From assembly GCA_900754255.1 (NCBI GenBank), contig CAAECI010000072.1:1-50572 (forward strand): a DNA stretch of 50,572 bases, given 5' to 3'. The translations under genes were made by a program, and so were the position numbers. A model generated the notes under the pieces. It was given only the letters and a program-made list of their open reading frames with translations. It searched no databases and was not told the DNA's origin. The stretch comes from an uncultured Succinivibrio sp. (lineage in GTDB: Bacteria > Pseudomonadota > Gammaproteobacteria > Enterobacterales > Succinivibrionaceae). Numbering within the stretch: the first letter of the stretch is position 1; the number at the start of each line of letters is the position of its first letter. Of the stretch, positions 17,372 to 26,252 are shown piece after piece.

Positions 17372-19147
17372 ATGAGCAATTCCAACGACGAAGCAAATAC
17401 CGATCAATCTGCGCCCGTTACCGAAAAGAAAGCCTTTGACCCGCTGTTTGCGGGTGTAAACAAGGATGACGGCACGCAGGAACTTGATCCCATGAGTTTA
17501 CACGAGGACCGTGCAGATCAAGGTACGTTTTTAAAAATTTCCTCCCAAAATATGACCCAGGCAGAAAATAATGCCGATCACACGGACGATCCTGCGCCAA
17601 AAAGCGAAACCTCCGATCCTGCTCTCAATCTGCCGTTTGAGAACGAAAGATCAGATAATAGCCTGCATGATCCTTATACGGAGGATAATTTAACTGCTAA
17701 AGTGCAACCGGGCTTCGACTATGCTCAAGCATATGCTGCCTCGCCATCGACATCGGATCACAATGAGGAGGATCCTAAATCTCATGAGCACAATTTAGCC
17801 CCCTCCCAAAATACAAATGCGTCGGATATTAACGGCTTTTATCCGCAACCAAATGACAGCCCCCTGCCTGCCGCACTCAAAAAAAGCGATCACCGCGAAA
17901 ATAATGTCGCGGCAGGAGAGGATCGCGACTTTAGTTCATATCGCAGTCTGCCCCCCGATCTATCCCCCAGACTTCCTAAGCACATGGTCCAAGCCTATGA
18001 GCGCAGAAGACAGGAGGAGGAGGCTCCTATCTACTATGCTCCGGGAGAGCCTTTATCGGGAAAACCCGGAGAGTATTTTAAAAAATTAAAAGAAAAAGAA
18101 GACGCTTTTGCAAACCCCGAGGCTGATGAGGGCAACGAGAAAAAAGTCCGTCCCGAGCTTAAAGATGCCTCAATGCAGAATTCAGACATGAATAAGCCTT
18201 TAATAGATAATTGCAAAAACGCAAACTCTAATACCGATGCAAAAGTTGCAGGCAACGGCTGTGGACTTGTGGACAAGAGCATCTTTGCAAATGTGAGCAT
18301 AAAAGCAGATCACGAGGGAGCACGTACTGAGGATCTGCAAAATAAAAAGGAAGCTGTCAAGGATACCTCCGACAGCTCTCAAATTAAACATAAAATCAGC
18401 TCCGCTTCCTTAATTTGTTTGTATATAAGACAATTTTTGGCCTCGTTTTTTACCCATTCAATTCTCGGGATCTTGATGCCAAAAATCGCCGGAAGCTTGG
18501 GCCCGGGCTATCCCAGCTCCATGCCATTTCCTTGCTTCTTAACGGGCTTTATCTCAATTTTCCCCTTCTTTTATCTTTTAAACGGGATCATGCCCCCAAA
18601 CAACAGCTTGTGGACTGTGCTCTCCGTGCTCGTCTTTTTTATGCTCAGCGGTGTAAGCGGCTTTAACGGGATTGTAAAGGTGTGCTCGGCTTTTTCAAAT
18701 TCCAGAAACTCACAGGCCTTGTACGGCACAGTTTCCGTACTCTACATTTTGACTCTGACCGCCGCTATCCAGTGTATGGCAGGATTGCTCGGGGACGGTA
18801 TGCGCCTGGCCCTGATATTTGCAGCCTCATCAATGCTTGCGTCCCTAGCCGCCTGCTCGTTGCAATACGGTCTTACCGATGATCCCGTCGACTCCTTCGG
18901 CTCTCTGACCATACAGGGACTTATTTTTGCGGTGATCTGTGTGGTATCGGTAATATTTTTGATCATCCCGCCCCTGCCCGCCGTCTCCATGTGCGGACTT
19001 GCATTGCTTCTAAGATTGGCGTTGGGATTTTATTTCGAGCATCGCTCGATCATGATCTCGCGCGCCGTGGTCTGCGGAATGTATCTTACGGTCTTGCTCA
19101 TATTACTTTTGTATATGATCATGGCCGCAGGCCGTTCGCTTATCTGA
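17372..19147 (+). CDS. Large acidic protein with C-terminal membrane domain, possibly CobS-like
   Basis: 591 aa, not firmly recognised. Residues 1-340 are hydrophilic, acidic, rich in Asp, Glu, Asn, Ser and Pro, and probably disordered. From about 341 there are seven or eight hydrophobic helices. The order of three segments recalls CobS (cobalamin synthase): QFLASFFTHSILGILMP (CobS FLTRxPxP), PFPCFLTGFISIFP (FPLVGLLLG), and LSGVSGFNGIVKVCSAF where CobS has the Mg-binding HLDGLADTxDG. Every catalytic Asp of that last motif is replaced. This is my by-eye alignment, so the relation is tentative. No cobalamin genes are adjacent. Its last 45 bases overlap the end of nth on the other strand. Confidence 0.6.
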   Translation: MSNSNDEANTDQSAPVTEKKAFDPLFAGVNKDDGTQELDPMSLHEDRADQGTFLKISSQNMTQAENNADHTDDPAPKSETSDPALNLPFENERSDNSLHDPYTEDNLTAKVQPGFDYAQAYAASPSTSDHNEEDPKSHEHNLAPSQNTNASDINGFYPQPNDSPLPAALKKSDHRENNVAAGEDRDFSSYRSLPPDLSPRLPKHMVQAYERRRQEEEAPIYYAPGEPLSGKPGEYFKKLKEKEDAFANPEADEGNEKKVRPELKDASMQNSDMNKPLIDNCKNANSNTDAKVAGNGCGLVDKSIFANVSIKADHEGARTEDLQNKKEAVKDTSDSSQIKHKISSASLICLYIRQFLASFFTHSILGILMPKIAGSLGPGYPSSMPFPCFLTGFISIFPFFYLLNGIMPPNNSLWTVLSVLVFFMLSGVSGFNGIVKVCSAFSNSRNSQALYGTVSVLYILTLTAAIQCMAGLLGDGMRLALIFAASSMLASLAACSLQYGLTDDPVDSFGSLTIQGLIFAVICVVSVIFLIIPPLPAVSMCGLALLLRLALGFYFEHRSIMISRAVVCGMYLTVLLILLLYMIMAAGRSLI

Positions 19148-19873
19148 ATTAAATTCCTCTTTGTGCACGCATATGTTTCTTAATACACAATCTGCACAAA
19201 GAGGCTTTGCAGCCTTGCATACGAAACGTCCGTGATAGAGCAGACGATGGTGAGCCTCCTTTTGATACTGAGAAGGAACAATGGCACCCAAGGCATGCTG
19301 TACGCTTAAAGCATCACGCCCCTCACAAAGACCGGTCCTTTTACATACCCTAAAAATATGCGTATCCACGGCTATGAGCGGATGGCCGAAGATCACGTTT
19401 AATACCACATAGGCCGTCTTCTCTCCTACTCCCGGCAACGAGATCAAAGCCTTAAAATCATCGGGGACCTGTCCCTGATGCTCGGCTATAAGCATTTCTG
19501 ACAGCCTGATCAAATTACGACTTTTATTGCGCCAAAGTCCCAGGCTTTTTATGATCTCTCCTATTTTCTCCTCCCCAAGTGCAACCATACGCCTTGGATC
19601 GGGAGCCCTTTCAAAAAGCAAGGGAGTAACCTTATTTACCGCCTCGTCCGTAGTCTGCGCCGACAGCATTACGGCACACAAAAGCTCAAAGGCATTGGCA
19701 AAGTGCAATGCCGGTTTTGGATTTGGAAATTCCTCCTCCAATAGTTTCATCATCACAAGGATTTCATCCCGTGATAAACTCACTGATATTTTTTTTCGAC
19801 CAACTTGCACCGATCGTGATGTATCATGATCGGGATCTTTTGTCGTATCGCCTGTGTATTTGCCAAAATTCAT
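19103..19873 (-). CDS. nth: Endonuclease III
   Basis: Base-excision repair glycosylase/AP lyase for oxidised pyrimidines. Helix-hairpin-helix LPGVGEKTAYVVLN holds the catalytic Lys; VDTHIFRV holds the catalytic Asp. The [4Fe-4S] loop has C-x6-C-x2-C-x5-C spacing (CKAAKPLCADCVLRNIC). From ATG 19873 it is 256 aa, about 45 longer than E. coli Nth (211), with extra N-terminal basic/polar residues and a C-terminal tail of about 20. GTG within KISVSLSRDE would give the usual length, so the start is unsure. In many gammaproteobacteria nth ends the rnf operon; here it is divergent from rnfA. Confidence 0.93.
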   Translation of the reverse strand: MNFGKYTGDTTKDPDHDTSRSVQVGRKKISVSLSRDEILVMMKLLEEEFPNPKPALHFANAFELLCAVMLSAQTTDEAVNKVTPLLFERAPDPRRMVALGEEKIGEIIKSLGLWRNKSRNLIRLSEMLIAEHQGQVPDDFKALISLPGVGEKTAYVVLNVIFGHPLIAVDTHIFRVCKRTGLCEGRDALSVQHALGAIVPSQYQKEAHHRLLYHGRFVCKAAKPLCADCVLRNICVHKEEFNSDKRTACGHDHIQK

Positions 19874-20036
19874 GGTCAGATATACCGAATGCTTAAATGA
19901 TGGTAAAAAATTTGTTCGCAGGACATAAATTTTCAAATCTGTTTTTTTTTCTAAACTCCGCTCGTAACTATATAGTTGAAATAGTTTGATTTTTGCGGGT
20001 GTGAAATTTGAACGGATCCTGTGTGCCTCACATTTT

Positions 20037-20059
20037 AATTTAAGATCCGATCTTAAATT
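20037..20059. promoter_or_regulatory. 23-bp near-perfect palindrome between nth and rnfA
   Basis: AATTTAAGATC (20037-20047), one centre base, GATCTTAAATT (20049-20059). The 11-bp arms are exact and the centre too tight for a terminator loop, so a dimeric regulator site is more plausible. It lies in a 417-base divergent gap that otherwise shows no clear gene. Confidence 0.45.
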
Positions 20060-20181
20060 TAAAAATTAGGTTCAAGGCCTGCATAAAGCTCTAAACAGAT
20101 CTCGTTTAAGCCGTCGACAAATACGAGCTCGGCCTCAATTACCTCATGCTGGTAAAATACGGTCGCGTACAAAAGCTTCAA
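20059..20181 (-). CDS. Doubtful 40-codon ORF between nth and rnfA
   Basis: The frame is open on the minus strand from about 20236 to the stop at 20059-20061, and reads in part FYQHEVIEAELVFVDGLNEI. The only usable start is TTG at 20181, with no ribosome site. Codon choice looks like the neighbouring genes (GAG GCC GAG CTC), so it may be the remnant of a former gene. I do not recognise it. Confidence 0.2.
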   Translation of the reverse strand: MKLLYATVFYQHEVIEAELVFVDGLNEICLELYAGLEPNF

Positions 20182-20290
20182 AAAAGAAGCGCTTAGTGAG
20201 CTTGAGATACGCCCTTTTACATTGCAAAGTAGTTATGCCGACCAACGCTCCCGCTGTAGGGAACGGAATTAAGACGGACCTTTTACATAG

Positions 20291-20878
20291 ATGCTACATT
20301 ATTTTCTTTTGTTTTTCAGTGCGGTCATCGTAAACAATTTCGTGCTGACTCGTTTTTTAGGACTCTGCCCCTTCATAGGGGTATCCAATCAGCTGAAGGC
20401 TGCTGCGGGCATGGGATGTACCACTACCTTCGTATTGGTATTGACCTCTCTTTGCTGCTATTTGATCAATAACATATTTCTAATTCCTCTGAAGCTGCAA
20501 GCGCTGGATCTCATTGCCGATATCGTGGTCATAGCCATAGTCGTGCAGCTAGCTGAGATCCTGATCCGTCGTTGCTCCTACGCTCTTTACAATTCCCTGG
20601 GAATTTATCTGCCCCTTATTACGACCAATTGCATAGTTCTGGGGCTGGTGCTTTTAAATTCCAATCTTAATTATGATCTTGTGGAATGTTTGATCTTTTC
20701 ATTGGGTGCGGGACTCGGTTTTACCTTGGTGCTGGTTTTGTTTTCCGCCATACGTGAGCGCCTGGCCATCTCCGACGTTCCCGCTCCCTTTAAAGGTACG
20801 GCCATCGCCCTTATTACGGCGGGGCTCATGTCATTAGCCTTCTCGGCATTCACCGGCTTTGCAGGGAGTGCTCTATGA
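20291..20878 (+). CDS. rnfA: Rnf/Rsx complex subunit A
   Basis: Inner-membrane subunit of the ion-translocating ferredoxin:NAD oxidoreductase (in E. coli, Rsx, which reduces SoxR). 195 aa versus 193 in E. coli RsxA, with six helices. VNNFVLTRFLGLCPFIGVS near the start, GIYLPLITTNCIVLG and RERLAISDVPAPFKGTAIAL are diagnostic; the paired Cys in the half-membrane motifs bind the membrane [2Fe-2S] centre known in this family. First gene of rnfABCDGE. Confidence 0.96.
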   Translation: MLHYFLLFFSAVIVNNFVLTRFLGLCPFIGVSNQLKAAAGMGCTTTFVLVLTSLCCYLINNIFLIPLKLQALDLIADIVVIAIVVQLAEILIRRCSYALYNSLGIYLPLITTNCIVLGLVLLNSNLNYDLVECLIFSLGAGLGFTLVLVLFSAIRERLAISDVPAPFKGTAIALITAGLMSLAFSAFTGFAGSAL

Positions 20879-21444
20879 CCCCGGCAACCGTAGATTTCGT
20901 CGTCGGAACGGCGATCGTCCTTACCATTACGGGCTCATTGCTGTCCGTGATCTTCAATTTTTTCGGCAACAAGTCTCAAGGTGCCGAAAAACGTATTTAC
21001 AATCTTTTGCCGGGTATGAATTGCGGTCAATGCGGATATCCGGGCTGCGAGGCCTATGCTCGTGCGCTGGTTAAGGGAGAGGCCGCCTTCACGCTCTGCC
21101 ATCCGGGCGGGCCCGATCTAACGCAGGCCCTGTCCGAGGCCTTGGGAATGCAGGCGGGACGAGGAGAGGATTACGACGATTTACTTTTTTCTCCGCGTCT
21201 GGTGGCAGAAATTCACCCGCAAAACTGTAACGGCTGCGGCAAATGCGCACGCGCATGTAATGCAGATGCGATCACCGGCGTTGCCAAGCAACCTTATACG
21301 GTTAATAAGGATTTTTGCATAGGCTGCGCCGATTGTGTAAATAAATGCCCCCACGAATGCATAGAAATGATAAGGACCCCCAACGAAACGGCTCATTTTA
21401 ATTGGAACATCAAATCCGTTTACGTAAGTCAGGAGCGCAGATAG
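20875..21444 (+). CDS. rnfB: Rnf complex iron-sulfur subunit B
   Basis: 189 aa ferredoxin-like electron entry subunit. An N-terminal membrane anchor (residues 5-28) precedes the LPGMNCGQCGYPGCEAYA cluster with a later Cys (TLCHPGG). Two ferredoxin-type [4Fe-4S] motifs follow (CNGCGKCARACNADAI and CIGCADCVNKCPHECI). The start overlaps the rnfA stop as ATGA. Length matches E. coli RsxB (192). Confidence 0.96.
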   Translation: MTPATVDFVVGTAIVLTITGSLLSVIFNFFGNKSQGAEKRIYNLLPGMNCGQCGYPGCEAYARALVKGEAAFTLCHPGGPDLTQALSEALGMQAGRGEDYDDLLFSPRLVAEIHPQNCNGCGKCARACNADAITGVAKQPYTVNKDFCIGCADCVNKCPHECIEMIRTPNETAHFNWNIKSVYVSQERR

Positions 21445-21446
21445 AC

Positions 21447-23408
21447 ATGTTTCACAAAACACGCCGACTGCTCAAAATTTCTGCCGGCAAAACTTGGAAA
21501 TTCTTCGGCGGAGTAAAGGCTCCCTCTTTAAAGCATGCCTCCGATAAGCCTATAGAGGTACTGGGGATCCCATCGCTCATTACCCTGCCTCTTGAAAGAT
21601 ATCTTGGTAAAAAAGGATCCGTATTGGTTCAGCCAGGAGATCACGTCAAGCGCGGTCAGGTATTGACCGATCCTAGGGACAACAAGTTGGTTCCGTTGCA
21701 TGCTTCAACCTCAGGTACGATCCTGCAGATCTCAAACCAGCTGCTGCCGCACCCCTCCGGCTTTACCGGGGAGTGCATCACCATAAAGCCCGACGGACTT
21801 GATGAGTGTGTACCCCCACTCCCGCTTTGTAATTGGGAAACCCAGCCTAACGAGGTTATCTTGCAAAAGATCAGGGATATGGGGGTTGAGGGTATGGGCG
21901 GCGCTTTATATCCCACTGCCGCCAAATTAGCCTCCGTAAGCTCTGAAAACGGCTGCAAGATCCTTATTATCAACGGCTGCGGATGCGAGCCCGGACTTAG
22001 CTGCGATGATCGTCTCATGCAGGAAAATGCCGATGAAATAGCCTTGGGCATACGCATAATTAAGCACATATTAAAGCCTAAATTGGTCGTAGTCGCCATT
22101 TTAGACAACAAGAGTGCGGCCATAAAGACCATGAAAGCAGCCTGTGAGGGCGAAGCGCTTATTAGGATTCTAAAAACACGCTACCCTCAGGGTAATGCCC
22201 GCAGTCTCATCAAGACCGTCACCGGAATTGAGATCCCCTACAGCGTGCATACTTCCTCCTGCGGCGTGATCGTCAACAACGTTGCCACCGCTTTGGCCGT
22301 CAAGCGAGCGGTAGTAGACGGGCTTAGCGTGACTTCCCGCGTGCTAACCGTACTTGGTCATTCGATGAAGCGTGAGGCCAATGTCGAGGTGCGTCTCGGT
22401 ACCTCCGTACGCTTTGTGCTGAGCAGCTTTCATCTGAGCCCCGAATATCACCAGCGCGTGATCCTAGGCGGTGCGATGATGGGGTATACCCTACCCTCCA
22501 TAGATGTGCCCGTAACAAAATCAGCCGCCTGCATATATGCCCCCGGCAATTCTGAGCTCCCTGAGAAACAACAGAGTCTCAACTGCATACGCTGCGGACG
22601 CTGCGCGCGTGTTTGTCCGTCCCGTCTCGTTCCCTATCAAATGTATGCTTTTTCCAAAAGCGGAGATCATGCCAAGGCGAAAAAATGCGGTATCGGCGAC
22701 TGCGTGCTCTGCGGCTGTTGCTCCTTTGAGTGTCCATCGCATATAGATTTGACGTTGCAGTTCCGCCGCGAAATGTCGGTGCAAAGGATCCTGGCAGAAA
22801 CGGAAAAGCGCAATACCCGCGCCAGAGAGGTTGCCAAGGAGCACGAAATTCGTGAAAACGAAAGAAAGAAACGCCTGGCGGAGAAAAAAGCCGCGGCTTT
22901 AGCGCGCATTCAAGGCGGGGTCAAAAAAGCCGAGAGCTCCGCACCCTCAGCAATGATCGCCAAGGAGAGTTTAAGGCCTAAGGATCGTCCGCATATTTCA
23001 ATAAAACACCAAGCTCCGTCCCCTGTACAGGATAAGCTCGGTAATGAACTCTCGGCCGATCGTAGCGAGGGTATGAGATCCGAGCCTTGTGCGCAGGAGG
23101 TTAACGTTCCAAACGAAAATACCTCGTCCTTAAACGTAACGGAAATTGCAGATCATATTCCCTTGCCTTTGACATTAAGGCGCGGATATGACGGACGACG
23201 CATGCGCAACCTCAGCACTTGGGATCTCCCGAAGTTTAAGACTCCCCAGACCTCCATGATCGGTATCGATCATGGACAGATGGATGGGGATCAGATCGGC
23301 GCAAAAGAAGAGATCCTATCTCAGGGGGAGCCATCCTCCACAAAAGATGGCGTCGACACATACGATCGTATACCGTCAAACCTTAAAAAATTACGCAGAC
23401 AACATTGA
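21447..23408 (+). CDS. rnfC: Rnf complex subunit C
   Basis: 653 aa peripheral subunit that binds NADH and FMN and carries two [4Fe-4S] clusters. Start ATG 21447 follows AGGAG at 21431-21435, three bases after rnfB; an in-frame TTG at 21402 would overlap rnfB. The first 400 residues are the conserved core (PGDHVKRGQVL, GVEGMGGALYPTAAKL, INGCGCEPGLSCDDRLM). Clusters are CIRCGRCARVCPSRL and CVLCGCCSFECPSHI. The C-terminal about 200 residues are charged and variable, beginning as a Glu/Arg/Lys/Ala helix. Confidence 0.95.
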   Translation: MFHKTRRLLKISAGKTWKFFGGVKAPSLKHASDKPIEVLGIPSLITLPLERYLGKKGSVLVQPGDHVKRGQVLTDPRDNKLVPLHASTSGTILQISNQLLPHPSGFTGECITIKPDGLDECVPPLPLCNWETQPNEVILQKIRDMGVEGMGGALYPTAAKLASVSSENGCKILIINGCGCEPGLSCDDRLMQENADEIALGIRIIKHILKPKLVVVAILDNKSAAIKTMKAACEGEALIRILKTRYPQGNARSLIKTVTGIEIPYSVHTSSCGVIVNNVATALAVKRAVVDGLSVTSRVLTVLGHSMKREANVEVRLGTSVRFVLSSFHLSPEYHQRVILGGAMMGYTLPSIDVPVTKSAACIYAPGNSELPEKQQSLNCIRCGRCARVCPSRLVPYQMYAFSKSGDHAKAKKCGIGDCVLCGCCSFECPSHIDLTLQFRREMSVQRILAETEKRNTRAREVAKEHEIRENERKKRLAEKKAAALARIQGGVKKAESSAPSAMIAKESLRPKDRPHISIKHQAPSPVQDKLGNELSADRSEGMRSEPCAQEVNVPNENTSSLNVTEIADHIPLPLTLRRGYDGRRMRNLSTWDLPKFKTPQTSMIGIDHGQMDGDQIGAKEEILSQGEPSSTKDGVDTYDRIPSNLKKLRRQH

Positions 23409-23410
23409 TT

Positions 23411-24520
23411 ATGAATATAAAAATGACCGAGAGATCCCGTCGCCAAAATTTGGGGATCGAGGCTGCGCCTCACCTGCATGCCAAAACAGGTACCTCCGCC
23501 ATCATGGCGATCACAGCCGCCTGTCTCGTGCCCGCTTTTGCGGTACAGGTATACTTCACGGGCTTCGGAATAGTATGGCAACTGTGCATTACGCTCGTAA
23601 CTGCTGCCGTATGTGAGGTGCTGTGCGCTTTGTTACGTCACCGCGGGATCTTTTGCTTCCTAAAGGACTACTCCTTCATCATAACCTCGATGCTGCTGGC
23701 AATGACCCTACCGCCGCTTCTACCTTGGTATCTTAGCTGTGCGGCCACGGTCTTCGCCATCCTTTTGGTCAAGGAAGCCTTCGGCGGATTGGGAATGAAC
23801 ATCTTCAATCCGGCCATGGCCGGATTTATCTTCATATTCATCTCGTCCTCAAATTTCATGTTCCAATCATGGGTTACTCCGCACGAAAATGCTTTGAGCG
23901 TGGCAAGTCCCAAGGCGAGCTATGAGGTTATATTCGAGCATGCCGATGCCAAGATCCTACGCGACGAGATCAAGGCTATGAGCGTTGATATCCCAGATGC
24001 TTTCACTGGTGCCACCTGGCTTGAAAGCGTGAAAACGGCCAGAAAAGCCGGAGGAATGAGCAATACCTTTAATGCCGATCCTCTCTCTCAAAGCTTTCGC
24101 GGCTACGTATTTTTGTGTGCAGCACTGCTAATAGGCGGCATAGTATTGATGGTAATGAGAATAGTATTTATTCGTATGGTACTGTCATACTTTATTTCAC
24201 TCCTACTCTTTTCCGGCTTCTTTTATTGCCTATATCCGCAATATTTTCTACCCCCCCTGCAGGAACTGCTGTTCGGCGGCAGCGTGATCGCCGGATTTTT
24301 TATCATTACAGATCCCGTAACCAATGCCGGAACTGCCAAGGGGCGCATAATCTATGCCGTGCTTACGGCCTTTTTGATAGTGATGATACGTGCATTCGGC
24401 TCTTATTCGGATGCGGTAGCTTTCTCCGTAATGCTTAGCAACGCGGCCGCTCCGCTTATTGACGTTTTAACCCGTCGCCGTACCTTCGGGCAAAGATATA
24501 AAAAAGGAATGCTCGACTGA
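23411..24520 (+). CDS. rnfD: Rnf complex subunit D
   Basis: Up to 369 aa integral membrane subunit, NqrB/RnfD family, with covalently bound FMN. The FMN-acceptor Thr should be the one in DAFTGATWLESVK. Other marks are GGLGMNIFNPAMAGFIF and TDPVTNAGTAKGRIIYAVL. ATG 23411 lies two bases after the rnfC stop; ATG 23423 (MTERSRR) is an equally possible start. Overlaps rnfG by one base. Confidence 0.95.
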   Translation: MNIKMTERSRRQNLGIEAAPHLHAKTGTSAIMAITAACLVPAFAVQVYFTGFGIVWQLCITLVTAAVCEVLCALLRHRGIFCFLKDYSFIITSMLLAMTLPPLLPWYLSCAATVFAILLVKEAFGGLGMNIFNPAMAGFIFIFISSSNFMFQSWVTPHENALSVASPKASYEVIFEHADAKILRDEIKAMSVDIPDAFTGATWLESVKTARKAGGMSNTFNADPLSQSFRGYVFLCAALLIGGIVLMVMRIVFIRMVLSYFISLLLFSGFFYCLYPQYFLPPLQELLFGGSVIAGFFIITDPVTNAGTAKGRIIYAVLTAFLIVMIRAFGSYSDAVAFSVMLSNAAAPLIDVLTRRRTFGQRYKKGMLD

Positions 24521-25251
24521 TGATAACTGAAAAAAATATTGAAAATGCGAAGGAGCCTGCAGATAAACTCTCAAAAGCGGAGGTTAAACCTCAATTACAG
24601 AACGCAGGCGCCAACAAAGGATCACGGGGCGGAGTTACCCGCAATCCTATTATGCGTGCACTTCTCGCCGGTCTGTCCCTAAGCGGGATCAGTACTTTAT
24701 GCCTCTTAATCGTGCTTTATGTGAACGACGTGACCCACGAGCGCATAGAATACAATCAAAATGAGGCCAAAATAAGCGCTTACGCACGTGCGCTAATGCC
24801 AGCAAACTTGCTTGAGGGCGCAGATCTTAAATGCCATTTGCTCGACAATAAGAGCATGGGGCGCAATATGCGTCTTTACACGCTGGAGCATCCGCTCGAG
24901 GGTGTACGCGGTTATATCATGACCTATTCGACAAATCGCGGCTATGCCTCTCCGCTTGTCATGATCGCCTCCCTTGACAAAGACAAGAAGATCATCAAAA
25001 GCGATATTCTGATCTCCAATGAAACTCCGGGCATAGGAGATAAGGTTGAAAGAGCCAACGGCTCCTTTATGGATATGTTCAACGGCAAAGCCTATGACGG
25101 TGTACGCTGGGACGTAAAAAAATTCGACGGCGACTTTGACTACATATCAGGATCCACGGTTACCTCCAGAGCGGTTGTCACCGCCACGGGGGATGCCCTC
25201 AAATATATAAACCACATCGACATCGATCTCCTTAAATCATGCAAGAAATAA
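24520..25251 (+). CDS. rnfG: Rnf complex subunit G
   Basis: 243 aa, one membrane helix (about residues 46-69) and a periplasmic FMN-binding domain. The FMN-attachment motif SGATxTS appears as SGSTVTSRAVV, with Ala replaced by Ser but the acceptor Thr kept. NETPGIGDKVE is also typical. A hydrophilic N-terminal extension of about 40 residues precedes the helix. Its ATG shares a base with the rnfD TGA. Confidence 0.93.
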   Translation: MITEKNIENAKEPADKLSKAEVKPQLQNAGANKGSRGGVTRNPIMRALLAGLSLSGISTLCLLIVLYVNDVTHERIEYNQNEAKISAYARALMPANLLEGADLKCHLLDNKSMGRNMRLYTLEHPLEGVRGYIMTYSTNRGYASPLVMIASLDKDKKIIKSDILISNETPGIGDKVERANGSFMDMFNGKAYDGVRWDVKKFDGDFDYISGSTVTSRAVVTATGDALKYINHIDIDLLKSCKK

Positions 25252-26006
25252 ATAAAATGAGCGCCAATACCGTTATAGGTGTAGTTCCCGAAAATAAAAA
25301 CGCAGACGGAAAGCCCCAAAAAATTGCCCGTCCCTCCTTATTTAAAATATTTACAAAGGGGCTTTGGAGTGAAAATCCGGGCTTGTGTCAGTTGCTCGGG
25401 CTTTGTCCCCTGCTGGCAGTTTCAAATTCGGCCGTCAGTGCCTTGGGGCTTGGACTTGCAACCTTGCTCGTTGTCTGCATAAGCTCATTGTTGATCTCAC
25501 TTATTCGCAAGATCCTGTTAAGAGAGGTACGCATACCCCTGTATGTGGTGCTGATTGCAACTCTTGTAACCTGCGTACGCTTCTATTTTGCAGCCTATTA
25601 CCCATCTCTATATGACTCCTTGGGTATATATCTCTCCCTCATCGTCACAAACTGCATAATCATGGGACGGGCTGAGGCAGTTGCCGGGCGTCAGGGTCCC
25701 GTACATTCGCTTTTTGATGCGGCCGGCTGCGGTTTAGGCTTTGCGCTCGTGCTCTTTGCCTTGGGCTCTTTGCGTGAAATCATAGGATCTGGAACATGGA
25801 TGCACGGTGCGGGACGTTTACTCGGGGACTGGGCTCAACCGCTTGAAAGCGTGCTTTTTGGAAGCGATCACACCTATTTGGTGGCGATCCTGCCTCCCGG
25901 AGGCTTCTTCGTATTGGCTCTGCTCATTGCCGGCAAAAATGCTTTGGCCGTGCACCGCGCCCGTCGCGAGGAAAAACGCTTCTCCATCAAATCCATAAGA
26001 GAATAA
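25239..26006 (+). CDS. rnfE: Rnf complex subunit E
   Basis: Up to 255 aa, six-helix membrane subunit paralogous to RnfA. GLWSENPGLCQLLGLCPLLAVS and GIYLSLIVTNCIIMGRAEA are diagnostic, as is GSLREIIGSGTW. ATG 25239 overlaps rnfG by 13 bases; ATG 25257 (MSANTV), just after the rnfG stop, is also possible. The first 40 residues are longer than in E. coli RsxE. Last gene of the operon; a terminator follows and nth does not. Confidence 0.95.
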   Translation: MQEINKMSANTVIGVVPENKNADGKPQKIARPSLFKIFTKGLWSENPGLCQLLGLCPLLAVSNSAVSALGLGLATLLVVCISSLLISLIRKILLREVRIPLYVVLIATLVTCVRFYFAAYYPSLYDSLGIYLSLIVTNCIIMGRAEAVAGRQGPVHSLFDAAGCGLGFALVLFALGSLREIIGSGTWMHGAGRLLGDWAQPLESVLFGSDHTYLVAILPPGGFFVLALLIAGKNALAVHRARREEKRFSIKSIRE

Positions 26007-26056
26007 AGCTCCAACGGGAAGGGCAGAATTTTTTTCTGCACCTCGAAATCTCTTTT

Positions 26057-26085
26057 AAAAGGACGGCGATTGCCGTCTTTTTTTT
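26057..26085 (+). terminator. Intrinsic terminator of the rnf operon
   Basis: GACGGC (26062-26067), GATT loop, GCCGTC (26072-26077), eight T. Confidence 0.9.
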
Positions 26086-26152
26086 GCGGCAAATCTTGCC
26101 GTCCTGTCCTTTTTATAGAAATTTCCCCTTTAATTACAATGTGTAATATATC

Positions 26153-26168
26153 TGGCACGCCTATTGCT
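26153..26168 (+). promoter_or_regulatory. Sigma-54 promoter of flgE
   Basis: TGGCACGCCTATTGCT matches the sigma-54 consensus TGGCACG-N4-TTGCW at every fixed position, 84 bases before flgE. It implies RpoN plus an enhancer-binding activator of the FlrC/FleR type, as for hook genes in Vibrio and Pseudomonas. Confidence 0.85.
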
Positions 26169-26252
26169 TTTAATAAAAACAAAGGCGGTCAAACTGCCTC
26201 ATTAAAATTACGAGAGAAAAAAAATTAAATACTTTAATGCGGAGATCACCCC

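Noticed and set aside
21402..21446. Longer rnfC from TTG 21402
   Set aside because: It would overlap rnfB by 43 bases; ATG 21447 has AGGAG and the expected N-terminus.
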